Of a stretch of 64,000 nucleotides of DNA, positions 1 through 8,334 are shown one piece after another. Source of the DNA: JBEIFW01 sp046081125 (GTDB lineage Bacteria > Actinomycetota > Acidimicrobiia > Acidimicrobiales > Ilumatobacteraceae); assembly GCA_046081125.1 (NCBI GenBank), contig JBJTVH010000007.1, positions 14,220-78,219 of the forward strand, in the 5' to 3' direction. Under the pieces are notes generated by a model. That model ran no database searches. It had not been told where the DNA came from and worked only from the letters and a program-made list of their open reading frames with translations. Numbering within the stretch: position 1 is the first letter of the stretch; every line of letters begins with the position of its first letter. A program made the translations under genes and the position numbers.

Positions 1-686
1 GTCACCCCGGACGCGCAGCTCGACAGCATGGCGAGCAGCGCGGTGACGCCCTGCAGCCCGGCGCCGTACCCGACCGAGGTCGGCACCGCCACCACCGGGC
101 ACGCCACCAGACCACCGATCACGCTGGCGAGTGCGCCCTCCATGCCGGCGACCGCAACGACGGCGTCGGCGTCGGCGAGCAGGTCGACATGCGGCAGCAA
201 CCGGTGCAGGCCGGCGACGCCGACATCGGTGAGGCGGACCGGCGCGAACCCGTGGGCACCGAGCACCGCTGCGCACTCGTCGGCGACGGCCAGGTCGGCG
301 GTGCCGGCCGCGGCGACGACGACCCGCTCGGTCCGGGTGACCGGACGCGGCCGCCACACGAGCGTCGCCGGGTCGGTCCCGTGGACGACACCGTCGGGAT
401 GGGCGGCGAGGGCGGCCTTGGCCTGGGCGGTGTCGGCCCGGCTGAGGATCACCGGGCCGTCGCCGTGGGCGAGCAGCTCGCCGACGATCCCGGCGCAGTG
501 CGCTGGCGACTTGCCCGGCCCGTACACCGCCTCCGGCAAGCCCTGGCGCAGGTGGCGGTGGTGGTCGACGCGGGCGTACCCGAGGTCGGCCCACGGCAGC
601 CGGGCCAGGGCCCGGGCCGCGGTGTCGGCGTCGAGACGGCCTGCGGCCACGTCGTCGAGGATCGTCCGGAGTCGAAGCTGGTCCAC
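1..686 (-). CDS. larB: LarB-type AIR carboxylase-like protein, 3' end cut by window edge
   Basis: The protein would belong to the PurE/LarB family. LarB carboxylates and hydrolyses nicotinate adenine dinucleotide in the first step of the nickel-pincer cofactor made for lactate racemase. The reverse strand reads from a GTG at 686 as VDQLRLRTILDDVAAG and stays open to base 1. The family core is visible at about residues 175-215: an acidic ADADAVVAVAGMEGALASV stretch followed by GGLVACPVVAVPTSVGYGAG. A GGGAGG lies 13 bases before the GTG. It diverges from pheA with only 19 bases between starts. No larC or larE is in view, so a role in the Lar pathway is inferred from family only. The C-terminus lies outside the window. 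Confidence 0.8.
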   Translation of the reverse strand, partial: MDQLRLRTILDDVAAGRLDADTAARALARLPWADLGYARVDHHRHLRQGLPEAVYGPGKSPAHCAGIVGELLAHGDGPVILSRADTAQAKAALAAHPDGVVHGTDPATLVWRPRPVTRTERVVVAAAGTADLAVADECAAVLGAHGFAPVRLTDVGVAGLHRLLPHVDLLADADAVVAVAGMEGALASVIGGLVACPVVAVPTSVGYGAGLQGVTALLAMLSSCASGV

Positions 687-705
687 GTCACTATCCTGAC
701 CTCCC

Positions 706-1629
706 GTGCCCAAGATCGGCTTCCTGGGGCCCGCGGGCACCTTCACCGAGCAGGCGTTGCGGACCCAGGCTGATCTCGCCGCGGCCGACACCGTGCCCTA
801 CGTGTCGATTCCCGACGTGCTCGACGCCGTCGCCTCGGGCGAGCTCGACGTCGGCTTCGTTCCGGTGGAGAACGCCCTCGAAGGCACGGTCAACCTGACG
901 ATCGACAACCTCGCGTTCACCCACGACCTGCTGATCCAGCGCGAGGTCGTACTCGACATCGAGCACGTGCTGATGGGGCGGCCCGGCACCACCCTCGACG
1001 CCGTCACCGCCGTGATCTCGATGCCGATGGCCACCGCACAGGTGCAACGGTTCCTGCGCCGACGGCTGCCCCACGCCGAGGTGCGGGCCGCCAACTCGAC
1101 GGTCGAAGCGGCCCGCCTGGTGGCCGCGAGCGACGACGCTGGCCTCGTCGCCGTCGGCCCGGCGCTCGCTGCGACGCTCCACGGGCTCACCGTGCTGACC
1201 GACGACCTCAGCGACGCCGAGGGGAACCAGACCCGGTTCCTGCTCGTGGCCCGTGACGGGATCCCGGCGCCCACCGGACACGACAAGACGAGCGTGGTCG
1301 TCTACCAGCGGGCCGACGAGCCAGGCAGCCTGCTGTCGATCCTGCAGGAGTTCGCCGCCCGACGGATCAACCTGTCGAAGATCGAGAGCCGGCCGACCAA
1401 GCGGGGCGGCCTCGGCGACTACTGCTTCGTGCTCGACGTCGACGGGCACCTCGCCGGCGAACTGCTGGCCGACGCCCTGCGCGACCTGCATGCGAAGCAG
1501 GGCGGGGTGAAGTTCCTCGGCTCCTATCCCGCCGCCGGCGCCCACGCCGCCAGCGCCCGCGAGCACGCCGACACCCGCTGGCGCGAGGCCGACGACTGGC
1601 TACAGGCGCTGCGGGGCCGGATCGGCTGA
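706..1629 (+). CDS. pheA: Prephenate dehydratase
   Basis: Converts prephenate to phenylpyruvate in phenylalanine biosynthesis, in the cytoplasm. The 307-residue protein has the usual monofunctional layout. A periplasmic-binding-like catalytic domain starts KIGFLGPAGTFTEQAL and contains the active-site threonine motif NQTRF near residue 177. A regulatory ACT domain from about residue 190 carries the phenylalanine-sensing KIESRP motif near 226. The start is GTG with no clear Shine-Dalgarno. It may be leaderless, because the divergent larB start is only 19 bases away. Length is normal, with a short extension after the ACT domain ending WLQALRGRIG. Confidence 0.95.
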   Translation: MPKIGFLGPAGTFTEQALRTQADLAAADTVPYVSIPDVLDAVASGELDVGFVPVENALEGTVNLTIDNLAFTHDLLIQREVVLDIEHVLMGRPGTTLDAVTAVISMPMATAQVQRFLRRRLPHAEVRAANSTVEAARLVAASDDAGLVAVGPALAATLHGLTVLTDDLSDAEGNQTRFLLVARDGIPAPTGHDKTSVVVYQRADEPGSLLSILQEFAARRINLSKIESRPTKRGGLGDYCFVLDVDGHLAGELLADALRDLHAKQGGVKFLGSYPAAGAHAASAREHADTRWREADDWLQALRGRIG

Positions 1630-1679
1630 CCGCAGCGCGCAGTACGCTTCCGCCAGGGGAAGAACCGCAGGAGGGGACC

Positions 1680-2771
1680 ATGAAGTTCGGGATCTTCTAC
1701 GAGCTCTCGGTGCCGCGTCCGCTGACGCGCGACCACGAGCGCCAGGTCTACATGAACGCGCTCGAACAGGTGCGTCTGGCCGACGAGCTCGGCTTCGACA
1801 CGGTGTGGGCCGTCGAGCACCACTTCCTCGAGGAGTACTCGCACTGCTCGGCGCCGGAGCTGTTCCTCACGGCGTGCGCCATGCAGACCACCAACATCCG
1901 GGTCGGCCACGGGATCGTCGTGTGCGTGCCGGAGTTCAACCACCCGATCCGCATCGCCGAGCGGGCCGCTGTGTTGGACCTGCTGTCGGGCGGTCGGCTC
2001 GAGTTCGGCACCGGGCGGTCGGCCACCTGGACCGAGCTCGGCGGGTTCCGGGCGAACCCGGACACGACGAAGAAGTCGTGGGACGAGTTCGTCCACGCCA
2101 TCCCGCAGATGTGGATGAACGAGCGGTTCTCGTTCGAGGGCGAGTTCTTCTCGATGCCGGAGCGCTCGGTGCTGCCCAAGCCGTACCAGGATCCGCATCC
2201 GCCGATGTGGGTGGCGGTGTCCACGCCCGGCACCGAGTTCGACGCGGCCGACCGCGGCATGGGGGCCCTCGGGGTCAACTTCACCACGTTCAAGGAGCAG
2301 GAGCGCCGCGTGCAGGAGTACCGGCGCCGCATCCAGCACTGCACGCCGGCCGGCGCATTCGTCAACGACCAGCTGTGCGCGGCCAACTTCCTGTTCTGCC
2401 ACGACGATTCCGCCAACGGCATCGCCACCGGCGGCCGGATGATCGGCACGTTCCAGTACCTCGCCGGGCAGCTCGACATGGCCAAGGAGGCGTTCCCCAC
2501 CAAGGGGTACCCGTCGCCGGGCCTGCTGGCCAACACCCGTCGCCAGGCGCAGTCCCCGGGTGAGGCCGGCCAGCCACCGGAGGGGATCGCGATCGGGAAC
2601 CCGGAGCAGATCACCCGCGAACTGAAGAAGTGGGAGGCCTGCGGCGTGGATCGGGTGAACTTCATCCTCAACACCGCCGAGTCGATTCCCCAGCAGCAGG
2701 TGCTCGACAGCCTGCGGCTGTTCGCCGCCGAGGTGATGCCCCACTTCGCCGCCAAAGCCAAGGCGGCCTGA
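1680..2771 (+). CDS. LLM class flavin-dependent oxidoreductase
   Basis: A luciferase-like monooxygenase-fold enzyme of 363 residues. It starts MKFGIFYELSVPRPLTR and has the family's VWAVEHHFLEEYSH, IAERAAVLDLLSGGRLEFGTGR and final GVDRVNF segments. Such enzymes use FMN or F420. The substrate cannot be told from sequence. An AGGAGGGG ends three bases before the ATG. The next gene, an acetoacetate-decarboxylase-like protein, begins one base after its stop, and the dehydrogenase after that overlaps by one base, so the three are probably one operon. With the nearby enoyl-CoA hydratase and the P450 cluster they suggest catabolism of a lipid-like or cyclic substrate. Confidence 0.88.
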   Translation: MKFGIFYELSVPRPLTRDHERQVYMNALEQVRLADELGFDTVWAVEHHFLEEYSHCSAPELFLTACAMQTTNIRVGHGIVVCVPEFNHPIRIAERAAVLDLLSGGRLEFGTGRSATWTELGGFRANPDTTKKSWDEFVHAIPQMWMNERFSFEGEFFSMPERSVLPKPYQDPHPPMWVAVSTPGTEFDAADRGMGALGVNFTTFKEQERRVQEYRRRIQHCTPAGAFVNDQLCAANFLFCHDDSANGIATGGRMIGTFQYLAGQLDMAKEAFPTKGYPSPGLLANTRRQAQSPGEAGQPPEGIAIGNPEQITRELKKWEACGVDRVNFILNTAESIPQQQVLDSLRLFAAEVMPHFAAKAKAA

Positions 2772-2772
2772 C

Positions 2773-3519
2773 ATGCCCGTCGTCGGAACCCTCGACCCGA
2801 GCGCCGCGCTCGCCGGTGCCCCGCACGTCGACACGCTCGGCGACGACACCTGGGAACTCGAAGGCGTCCTCGCCATCCAGGTGAACTGGGAAGTGCGCGC
2901 CGACCCGACGCTGGGGCTCACCCCGCCGGCGCTGCACCCGTCGATCCCGCCCTACATCTCGCCGTTCGCGTTGAAGGTGGCCGACAGCCCGGTCGGGCCG
3001 TTCTCGCTGGCCCAGATGCGTCTCGTCGTGCGGGCCGGAATCCGCCCGCGGGGCTTCTGCCTGGCGGCGGTGTGCGACAGCGCTGCCGCCGCCGAGGCGC
3101 TCCGGGCGGGTTGGGGGTTCCCCGTCGCCGTCGGCGAGGTGGCGATCACCGCTCGCCACGACCGGTACGAGTGCCGCGCCGCGATCGGCGGCGCCGAGGT
3201 GCTGCGCTTCGGCGCCGGCGACCCCGAGCCGATCGCCGGAGCCGATCTGCTCGCGTTCGACAACCTCCACCTGTTGCGTCTCGGCGACGAGGGCGTGATC
3301 GCCCAGGTGAACCCGGAGTACGTCATCCACTCCGCCGACCGGGGCCGGCCGATCCTCGAGCTGCCCGATCCGCAGGCGTTGGGCATGGGTGGGCGGATCC
3401 GCCCGACGATGGCGATGACGTCGTTCGCCTTCCGCGCCGACGTCACCCTGCCGCCGGTGCGGTTCTTGATGGATCCGCAGCGCCTCGCCGTGCAGGGCAC
3501 ACGCAAGCTGGAACGCTGA
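2773..3519 (+). CDS. Acetoacetate decarboxylase-like protein
   Basis: A 248-residue protein resembling the acetoacetate decarboxylase superfamily. It has an ISPFALKVADSPVGPFSLAQMRLVVRAG-type beta strand region (about residues 55-85) and a GFCLAAVCDS stretch, then a GWGFPVAVGEV segment typical of the family core. I do not see the Schiff-base lysine pair of true acetoacetate decarboxylase with confidence, so it may be a non-decarboxylating member such as those acting on cyclic ketones. The ATG lies one base after the LLM gene's stop, and the stop overlaps the ATG of the next dehydrogenase, indicating co-translation. Confidence 0.7.
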   Translation: MPVVGTLDPSAALAGAPHVDTLGDDTWELEGVLAIQVNWEVRADPTLGLTPPALHPSIPPYISPFALKVADSPVGPFSLAQMRLVVRAGIRPRGFCLAAVCDSAAAAEALRAGWGFPVAVGEVAITARHDRYECRAAIGGAEVLRFGAGDPEPIAGADLLAFDNLHLLRLGDEGVIAQVNPEYVIHSADRGRPILELPDPQALGMGGRIRPTMAMTSFAFRADVTLPPVRFLMDPQRLAVQGTRKLER

Positions 3520-4550
3520 TGCGGGCTGCGGTCCTGCGGGGCGGCCGCATCGTCGTCGACGACGTGCCCGAACCCGTTCCCGGGCGCGGGCAGGTGCTGC
3601 TCGAGACCGTCGCCTGCGGGATCTGCGGCAGCGATCTCCATGCGGTGCGTCACGGCGCCGATCTGGTGGCGTCGTCGAAGGCGTGCGGCATGGCGCTGTT
3701 CGACTACGACCCGGATGCCGACCTGGTCATGGGCCACGAGATCGTCGCCCGGGTGCTCGAGGTCGGCTCCGGGGTCGACGGGCTGCGCCCGGGCACGGTG
3801 GTGGCGCCCCACCCCGTCGTCCGCCTCCCCGGTGGCGCAGTGCGGTCCGTGGGCTACGCCAACGACTGGCCCGGCGGCTACGCGCAGCGTTTCGTCGTCG
3901 ATGCGCCCGGCTGCGTGCCGGTGCCCGACGGGGTCGCCCCCGAACTGTTCGCCCTCACCGAGCCGCTCGCGGTCGGCCTGCACGCCGTGCGACGAAGCCG
4001 CGCCGTCGCGCTCGGATCGGCCGTGGTGCTCGGCTGCGGTCCGGTCGGGCTCGCCATCGTCGCCAACCTGGTCGCGGCCGGGGTGCCGCTCGTGGTCGGT
4101 GCCGACTTCTCCCCGACCCGCCGCCGGTTCGCGACGGCACTCGGCGCCCAGGTGGTGGTCGATCCGGCCGACACCGCACCGCTCGACGCCTGGCGCCACG
4201 CCGGTGGCCGGGGCGCGACGGTGGTCGTCGACGCGATCGGGGTGCCCGGCACGATCGACCTGGCCATGCAAGCGGCGCCTCGCGGCTCGGAGATCCTCGT
4301 CGCCGGCCTGTGCATGCAGACCGACCGGTTCTGGCCGGCGATCGGCATCAACAAAGAGCTCTCGATCTCGTTCGTGCTGGGCTGGAACGAGACCGAATTC
4401 GCCGAGAGCATGCGGGCGATCGCCGACGGGCGGATCGACGCGGCGGCGCTGGTGACCGCGCAGGTGGGTCTCGACGGGGTGGCCGGGGCGTTCGACACGC
4501 TCGCGCGGCCCGACGAGCACGTGAAGATCCTGGTGCGGCCGAACGGCTGA
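3519..4550 (+). CDS. Zinc-type medium-chain alcohol dehydrogenase
   Basis: An MDR-superfamily NAD(P)-dependent dehydrogenase of 343 residues starting MRAAVLRGGRIVVDDVPEP. The catalytic zinc site is visible: GICGSDLHA gives the cysteine and MGHEIVARV the histidine/glutamate, and the nucleotide fold is AVVLGCGPVGLAI. The cluster of four cysteines that binds structural zinc in classical members is absent. The region after GHE reads VVAPHPVVRLPGGAVRSVGY with no cysteine, so it would carry one zinc only. The ATG overlaps the previous stop (ATGA), fixing this start over longer readings. It is convergent with the enoyl-CoA hydratase gene 21 bases away. Confidence 0.85.
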   Translation: MRAAVLRGGRIVVDDVPEPVPGRGQVLLETVACGICGSDLHAVRHGADLVASSKACGMALFDYDPDADLVMGHEIVARVLEVGSGVDGLRPGTVVAPHPVVRLPGGAVRSVGYANDWPGGYAQRFVVDAPGCVPVPDGVAPELFALTEPLAVGLHAVRRSRAVALGSAVVLGCGPVGLAIVANLVAAGVPLVVGADFSPTRRRFATALGAQVVVDPADTAPLDAWRHAGGRGATVVVDAIGVPGTIDLAMQAAPRGSEILVAGLCMQTDRFWPAIGINKELSISFVLGWNETEFAESMRAIADGRIDAAALVTAQVGLDGVAGAFDTLARPDEHVKILVRPNG

Positions 4551-4571
4551 CGCGCCCGGCGCCGGAGGGGT

Positions 4572-5384
4572 TCAGCCCAGCCGGGGGAACCGCGGAGGGC
4601 GCCGCTCGATGAGCGCAGCGGCTCCCTCCCGGGCGTCGGGTCGATCGATCGCCGCACGTGTGACCGCGTCGATCTCGAACAGCGCCTCGGGGTAGTCGGT
4701 GCCGAGGTGGGCGTACACGAGCCGCTTCGCGTCGGCCATCGAGGCCGGGGACACCGTTTCGGCGAGCGTGCGCACGTAGGCGCTGGCAGCCACGACCGGA
4801 TCGCCCTCGGCGAGTTCCTCGACCAGGCCGATGCGCAGGGCTTCGAATGCGTCGATCCGCCGAGACGTCCACAGCAGGTCCAGCGCACGCCCGACGCCGA
4901 CGAGACGCGGAAGGATCCACGTGGTGCCGTGCTCGGCGGCGAGCCCACGCTTGGAGAAGATCGTGGTGAACGCGGCGTCAGGGCCGGCGAAGCGCAGGTC
5001 GCACATCGAGGCGAGCACCAGGCCGCCACCCGCCGCGACGCCGTTGACCGCGGCGATCACCGGCTTGGGCACCGCCAGCAGGTAGGTGAACAGGCCGGGC
5101 ACCTCGTCCCGCCCGGCGACCGGGGCCGTGCCCATCGCCCCTGAACCGGCGCCCACCGTGCTCTGCAGTACCGACGCATCGAGCCCCGAGCAGAACCCAC
5201 GCCCCGTCCCGGTGACGACGATGCCGACCACGCGCGGGTCGGCGGCAGCTGCGTCGACGGCGCGTCGGATCGTCGCCAGCATCGGGTAGGTCAGCGCGTT
5301 GAGCGTGGCCGGCCGGTTGAGCCGGATCACGCACACCGGGTCGTCGATCTCGACCACCACGTCGTCGCCTGCGAGCTCGGTCAT
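4572..5384 (-). CDS. Enoyl-CoA hydratase/isomerase family protein
   Basis: A 270-residue crotonase-fold protein acting in acyl-CoA beta-oxidation-type chemistry. It starts MTELAGDDVVVEIDDPVCVIRLNRPATLNALT. The oxyanion-hole segments are visible as GTGRGFCSGLD and AAVNGVAAGGGLVLASMCD. The glutamate pair of classical hydratases is replaced in part (FTTIFSKRGLAAEHGTTWILPRLVG keeps one glutamate). The reading frame is open 45 codons further upstream, but family similarity begins at this ATG. The gene lies 14 bases after the upstream DHA2 transporter on the same strand, so the two are probably co-transcribed. Confidence 0.85.
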   Translation of the reverse strand: MTELAGDDVVVEIDDPVCVIRLNRPATLNALTYPMLATIRRAVDAAAADPRVVGIVVTGTGRGFCSGLDASVLQSTVGAGSGAMGTAPVAGRDEVPGLFTYLLAVPKPVIAAVNGVAAGGGLVLASMCDLRFAGPDAAFTTIFSKRGLAAEHGTTWILPRLVGVGRALDLLWTSRRIDAFEALRIGLVEELAEGDPVVAASAYVRTLAETVSPASMADAKRLVYAHLGTDYPEALFEIDAVTRAAIDRPDAREGAAALIERRPPRFPRLG

Positions 5385-5398
5385 GTTCCGTCCCTTCG

Positions 5399-6964
5399 TC
5401 AGTGGGCGGCGCTCGCCGCCGGTTCCGAGAGCTTGTCGGTGATCCCCGCCTTGCCCCGCAACGGCAACTCGGGGAGCAGGAACGCCCACACGATCCCGAT
5501 GACCATCACCCCGGCGCACACCCAGTAGATCGTGCTGATCCCCTGGGCGAGCACGTCGACGACGGACGAGCGCACCTCGGCGGGCAGCGCAGCGATGTCT
5601 TCAGGTGCCCGGATCAACGACACCGCCTCGTCGGCGGACAGCCCGGTGCGGGCAGGCAGTTCGGCCCGGATGGTCGAGTTCAGGATGGTCCCGAACACGG
5701 CCAACCCCAGCGAACCCCCGAGCGAGCGGAAGAACATCAGCGACGCGGTCGCCACGCCCATGTCCCGCAGTTCACAGGCGTTCTGGGTGGCGATCGAGGT
5801 GACCGGGTAGACCATCCCCGAGCCGAGGCCGAGCAGGAACATCGGCACCGCGAGCGAGACGTAGGAGCTGTCCCCGCTGATCTGGGTCAGCGCGAGCACG
5901 CCGAGCCCCATGACCAGGGTCCCGAGGATCGGGTAGATCCGGTATCGGCCGGTCCGGGCGATGAGACGGCCGCTGGTCGTCGACATGATCACCACGCCGG
6001 CCATGATCGGCAGCATCCGCAGCCCCGACTCGGTCGGGGACACGAACAGCACGTCCTGGAAGTAGAGGGGCAGGAAGCTGGACGCGCCGTACGAGAACGA
6101 GCTGACCACCACGCCGAGCGCGCAGCACGCCAGCACGACCCGATTGCGGAACAGCCGCAGGGGCAACATCGGCTCCGACGCCCGCCGTTCCTGCAGCACG
6201 AAGCCGACGATCAGCACCACGCTGGCGACGAACCCTCCGAGCACGAGCGGTTCCGTCCATCCGGCCGGGCCCCGCTCGAGCGCGATCAGACCGATGCCGA
6301 CGCCGCCTGCGAGCAGGCCGGCACCGAGCCAGTCGATCCGGGCCTGCCGGCGGGTGAACGGGAGCCGGAGCGCCACGTGGGTGATCGCACCGGCGAGCGC
6401 GACCAGCGGCAGGTTGCACAGGAAGATCCATTCCCAGCTCCAGTGCTGGATGATGAACCCACCGAGCAGCGGGCCGGCGACGGCGGCCACGGCGAACGAC
6501 ATCGTGAAGAACCCGATGTACCGGCCGCGCTCGCGCGGCGGAAGGATGTCGCCGACGACGGCGAAGGCGAGGGCCTGGATGGCGCCGCCGCCCACACCCT
6601 GCACGGCCCGGAAGGCGATCAACTGGTCCATCGACCGGGCGAGACCGCATAGCAGCGACCCGACGAAGAACACCGCCATCGTGGACTGGAACACGACCCG
6701 GCGACCGAACAGGTCCGACAGCTTGCCCAGCAGTGGCGTCGAGACCGTCGAGGCCACGATGTACGCCGTGCCGACCCAGGCGAAGCTCTCGAACGCGTTG
6801 AACTCGCCGGCGATGGTGGGCAGCGCCGTCGACACGATCGTCGATTCCATCGACGACAGGAACACCGAGAGCATCAGCGCCCCGAGCACCAGACGCAGCC
6901 GCGCCGCAGTGAACCCGGGCACGAGCGACGCCGGTCCTGCTCCCTCCGCCATGCCACCCTCCAC
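5399..6964 (-). CDS. DHA2-family (EmrB/QacA-like) MFS drug-proton antiporter
   Basis: A 521-residue inner-membrane exporter with about 14 hydrophobic segments, the DHA2 layout. Motif A is seen as GKLSDLFGRRVV after the second helix and motif C as AGPLLGGF in helix five. The first helix carries the D1-like SMESTIVSTALPTIAGEF. The start MEGGMAEG could also be the internal ATG four codons later. A perfect palindrome 13-31 bases upstream of the ATG looks like a repressor operator, but no regulator gene is adjacent. It shares a strand and a 14-base spacing with the downstream enoyl-CoA hydratase. The substrate is unknown. Confidence 0.9.
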   Translation of the reverse strand: MEGGMAEGAGPASLVPGFTAARLRLVLGALMLSVFLSSMESTIVSTALPTIAGEFNAFESFAWVGTAYIVASTVSTPLLGKLSDLFGRRVVFQSTMAVFFVGSLLCGLARSMDQLIAFRAVQGVGGGAIQALAFAVVGDILPPRERGRYIGFFTMSFAVAAVAGPLLGGFIIQHWSWEWIFLCNLPLVALAGAITHVALRLPFTRRQARIDWLGAGLLAGGVGIGLIALERGPAGWTEPLVLGGFVASVVLIVGFVLQERRASEPMLPLRLFRNRVVLACCALGVVVSSFSYGASSFLPLYFQDVLFVSPTESGLRMLPIMAGVVIMSTTSGRLIARTGRYRIYPILGTLVMGLGVLALTQISGDSSYVSLAVPMFLLGLGSGMVYPVTSIATQNACELRDMGVATASLMFFRSLGGSLGLAVFGTILNSTIRAELPARTGLSADEAVSLIRAPEDIAALPAEVRSSVVDVLAQGISTIYWVCAGVMVIGIVWAFLLPELPLRGKAGITDKLSEPAASAAH

Positions 6965-6976
6965 CCCATCGTTCGA

Positions 6977-6995
6977 TGGTTGCTTGATACAACCA
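6977..6995. promoter_or_regulatory. Palindromic operator-like site upstream of the MFS exporter
   Basis: TGGTTG, seven bases, CAACCA is a perfect 6-7-6 inverted repeat 13 bases upstream of the exporter start at 6964. Its inner part, TTGCTTGATACAA, resembles MarR-family boxes. This size and placement suit a MarR- or TetR-type repressor. The regulator is not in the window's neighbourhood, so the assignment is inferred. Confidence 0.45.
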
Positions 6996-6997
6996 AC

Positions 6998-7846
6998 CTA
7001 CCGGATCGAGGCGAGCACGCGCGCCCGGTCGGCCTCCTCGAACCCGTGCGGGTACAAGCAGAGCACGTCGATCCCGGCCTCGGCGTAGGCGGCGAGGCGG
7101 TCGCGCACCGCGGTCGGATCGTCGGCCGGCAAGCAGGTGCCGGTCACGATCGCCTCGGGCGTGGTGAGGCCCTGGGCGACGAAGTGGTGGTGGTAGTTGG
7201 CGAGCGAGTCGTAGCCCACGGCGTCCGCGTGGGCCGCCGCCCGTGGCGAGATCCGCACGTAGAGCACCGTTCGGGGCGACCGCCCCGGGCCGGCGGCGGC
7301 GCGGGCCTGCGCAACCGTGGTCGCTGCGTGCTCGGGGGTGAGCCAGTTGAGCACGAGGCCGTCGGACGCGGCAGCCCCGAGCGCGACCATCTTCGGACCG
7401 AGTGCGCCGACGAGGACCGGGAACCCGCGGCCGAACGCGAGGCCGCCGCCGTGCGAGCGTTGCTCGAGCGCAGCGAGCCAGCGGCGGATCTCGGCGAGCG
7501 GCGAGCCGGGGTACTGCGCCAGCGTGCCCGCCGCCTCGCGATGCGACACGCCGATACCCAACGAGAAGCGCCCCGTCGACTGCTCGCTCAACGTGCCGGC
7601 CGCGCGTGCCAGTCCGGCTTCGTCGTGGAAGATCACCGCAGCGACGCCGACACCGGCGCGCACCGTCGTCGTCGCTTCGAACAACGCCCCCAGGCTGATG
7701 AACGCATCACGCCCGCCCGGGCCCCCACCGCGCAGATCGGGCACCCAGATCTCCCCGAACCCCTCCGACTCGGCGAAGCGACCGAGGCGGGCGACCTCGG
7801 CGGCCGGGCGGTCACGTACGCAGATCCCCAGGTCCATGCTCGGCAT
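6998..7846 (-). CDS. LLM class F420-dependent oxidoreductase
   Basis: A 282-residue luciferase-like protein, shorter than the LLM enzyme at 1680. It begins MPSMDLGICVRDRPAAEVARLGRFAESEGFGEIWVPDL. The typical TVRAGVGVAAVIFHDEA, TGRFSLGIGVSHREAAG and FPVLVGALGPKMVALGAAASDG segments support the F420-binding class. The frame is open upstream, but similarity starts here; the ATG at 7837 is an alternative. It ends two bases before the MFS operator region and is transcribed toward it. The substrate is unknown. Confidence 0.82.
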   Translation of the reverse strand: MPSMDLGICVRDRPAAEVARLGRFAESEGFGEIWVPDLRGGGPGGRDAFISLGALFEATTTVRAGVGVAAVIFHDEAGLARAAGTLSEQSTGRFSLGIGVSHREAAGTLAQYPGSPLAEIRRWLAALEQRSHGGGLAFGRGFPVLVGALGPKMVALGAAASDGLVLNWLTPEHAATTVAQARAAAGPGRSPRTVLYVRISPRAAAHADAVGYDSLANYHHHFVAQGLTTPEAIVTGTCLPADDPTAVRDRLAAYAEAGIDVLCLYPHGFEEADRARVLASIR

Positions 7847-7875
7847 CGTGCCAGGCCGGCCCGACACCGCTGCGG

Positions 7876-8295
7876 CTAGTAGAGCGCGAGCTGTCCGGTC
7901 ACCTCGTCGATGCGCGTCGTGCGATCCGGACCGATGGCGAGCGCGGTGTAGGTGGGCACCCCGCCGAACTCGGTGCGCCCCGAGTCCCGGATGAGGTGGC
8001 TGCGCAGGCCGCGCGCCTGCGCCTCGTCGTGGAGAGCGAGCAGTTCCGCTTCCCCGCGGACCTGCAGCGCCACCTTGCGCCACGAGGTCGTCACCCAGGC
8101 GGCAGCGACCGGATCGAGCGTCACCGTGGCTCGCCCCGTGGCCGGATCGAGCGCATCGGCGACGGCCGACACCAACCAGGCCGACGACGCATGGGCGCCC
8201 TGGGCGATCTCCTTGCCTCGCCGCATGCCGAGGTCGCGCCGGATCACGATGACCTGCTTGACGTCCTCGGGGGCCACGGGTGCGGTGTCGTCCAC
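7876..8295 (-). CDS. Peptidyl-tRNA hydrolase PTH2 family protein
   Basis: A 139-residue protein of the archaeal/eukaryotic-type peptidyl-tRNA hydrolase 2 fold, which in those organisms frees tRNA from stalled peptidyl-tRNA. The diagnostic N-terminal segment is KQVIVIRRDLGMRRGKEIAQGAHASSAW, with the conserved lysine and histidine. The later LRSHLIRDSGRTEFGGVPTYTALAIGP matches the family's GxTxxxPGTxTxLAIGP pattern imperfectly. The GTG at 8295 is chosen because the family begins about ten residues before KQVIVIR. It diverges from the EamA transporter with 39 bases between starts. Confidence 0.8.
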   Translation of the reverse strand: MDDTAPVAPEDVKQVIVIRRDLGMRRGKEIAQGAHASSAWLVSAVADALDPATGRATVTLDPVAAAWVTTSWRKVALQVRGEAELLALHDEAQARGLRSHLIRDSGRTEFGGVPTYTALAIGPDRTTRIDEVTGQLALY

Positions 8296-8334
8296 CCGGT
8301 CGGGTGTAGCAGCCCCGAGCGGTACGGTGCCGGC

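Noticed and set aside
5402..6652. Open frame of 416 codons antisense to the MFS exporter
   Set aside because: Composition is His/Arg/Gln-rich without motifs; the opposite strand has 14 transmembrane helices and MFS motifs.
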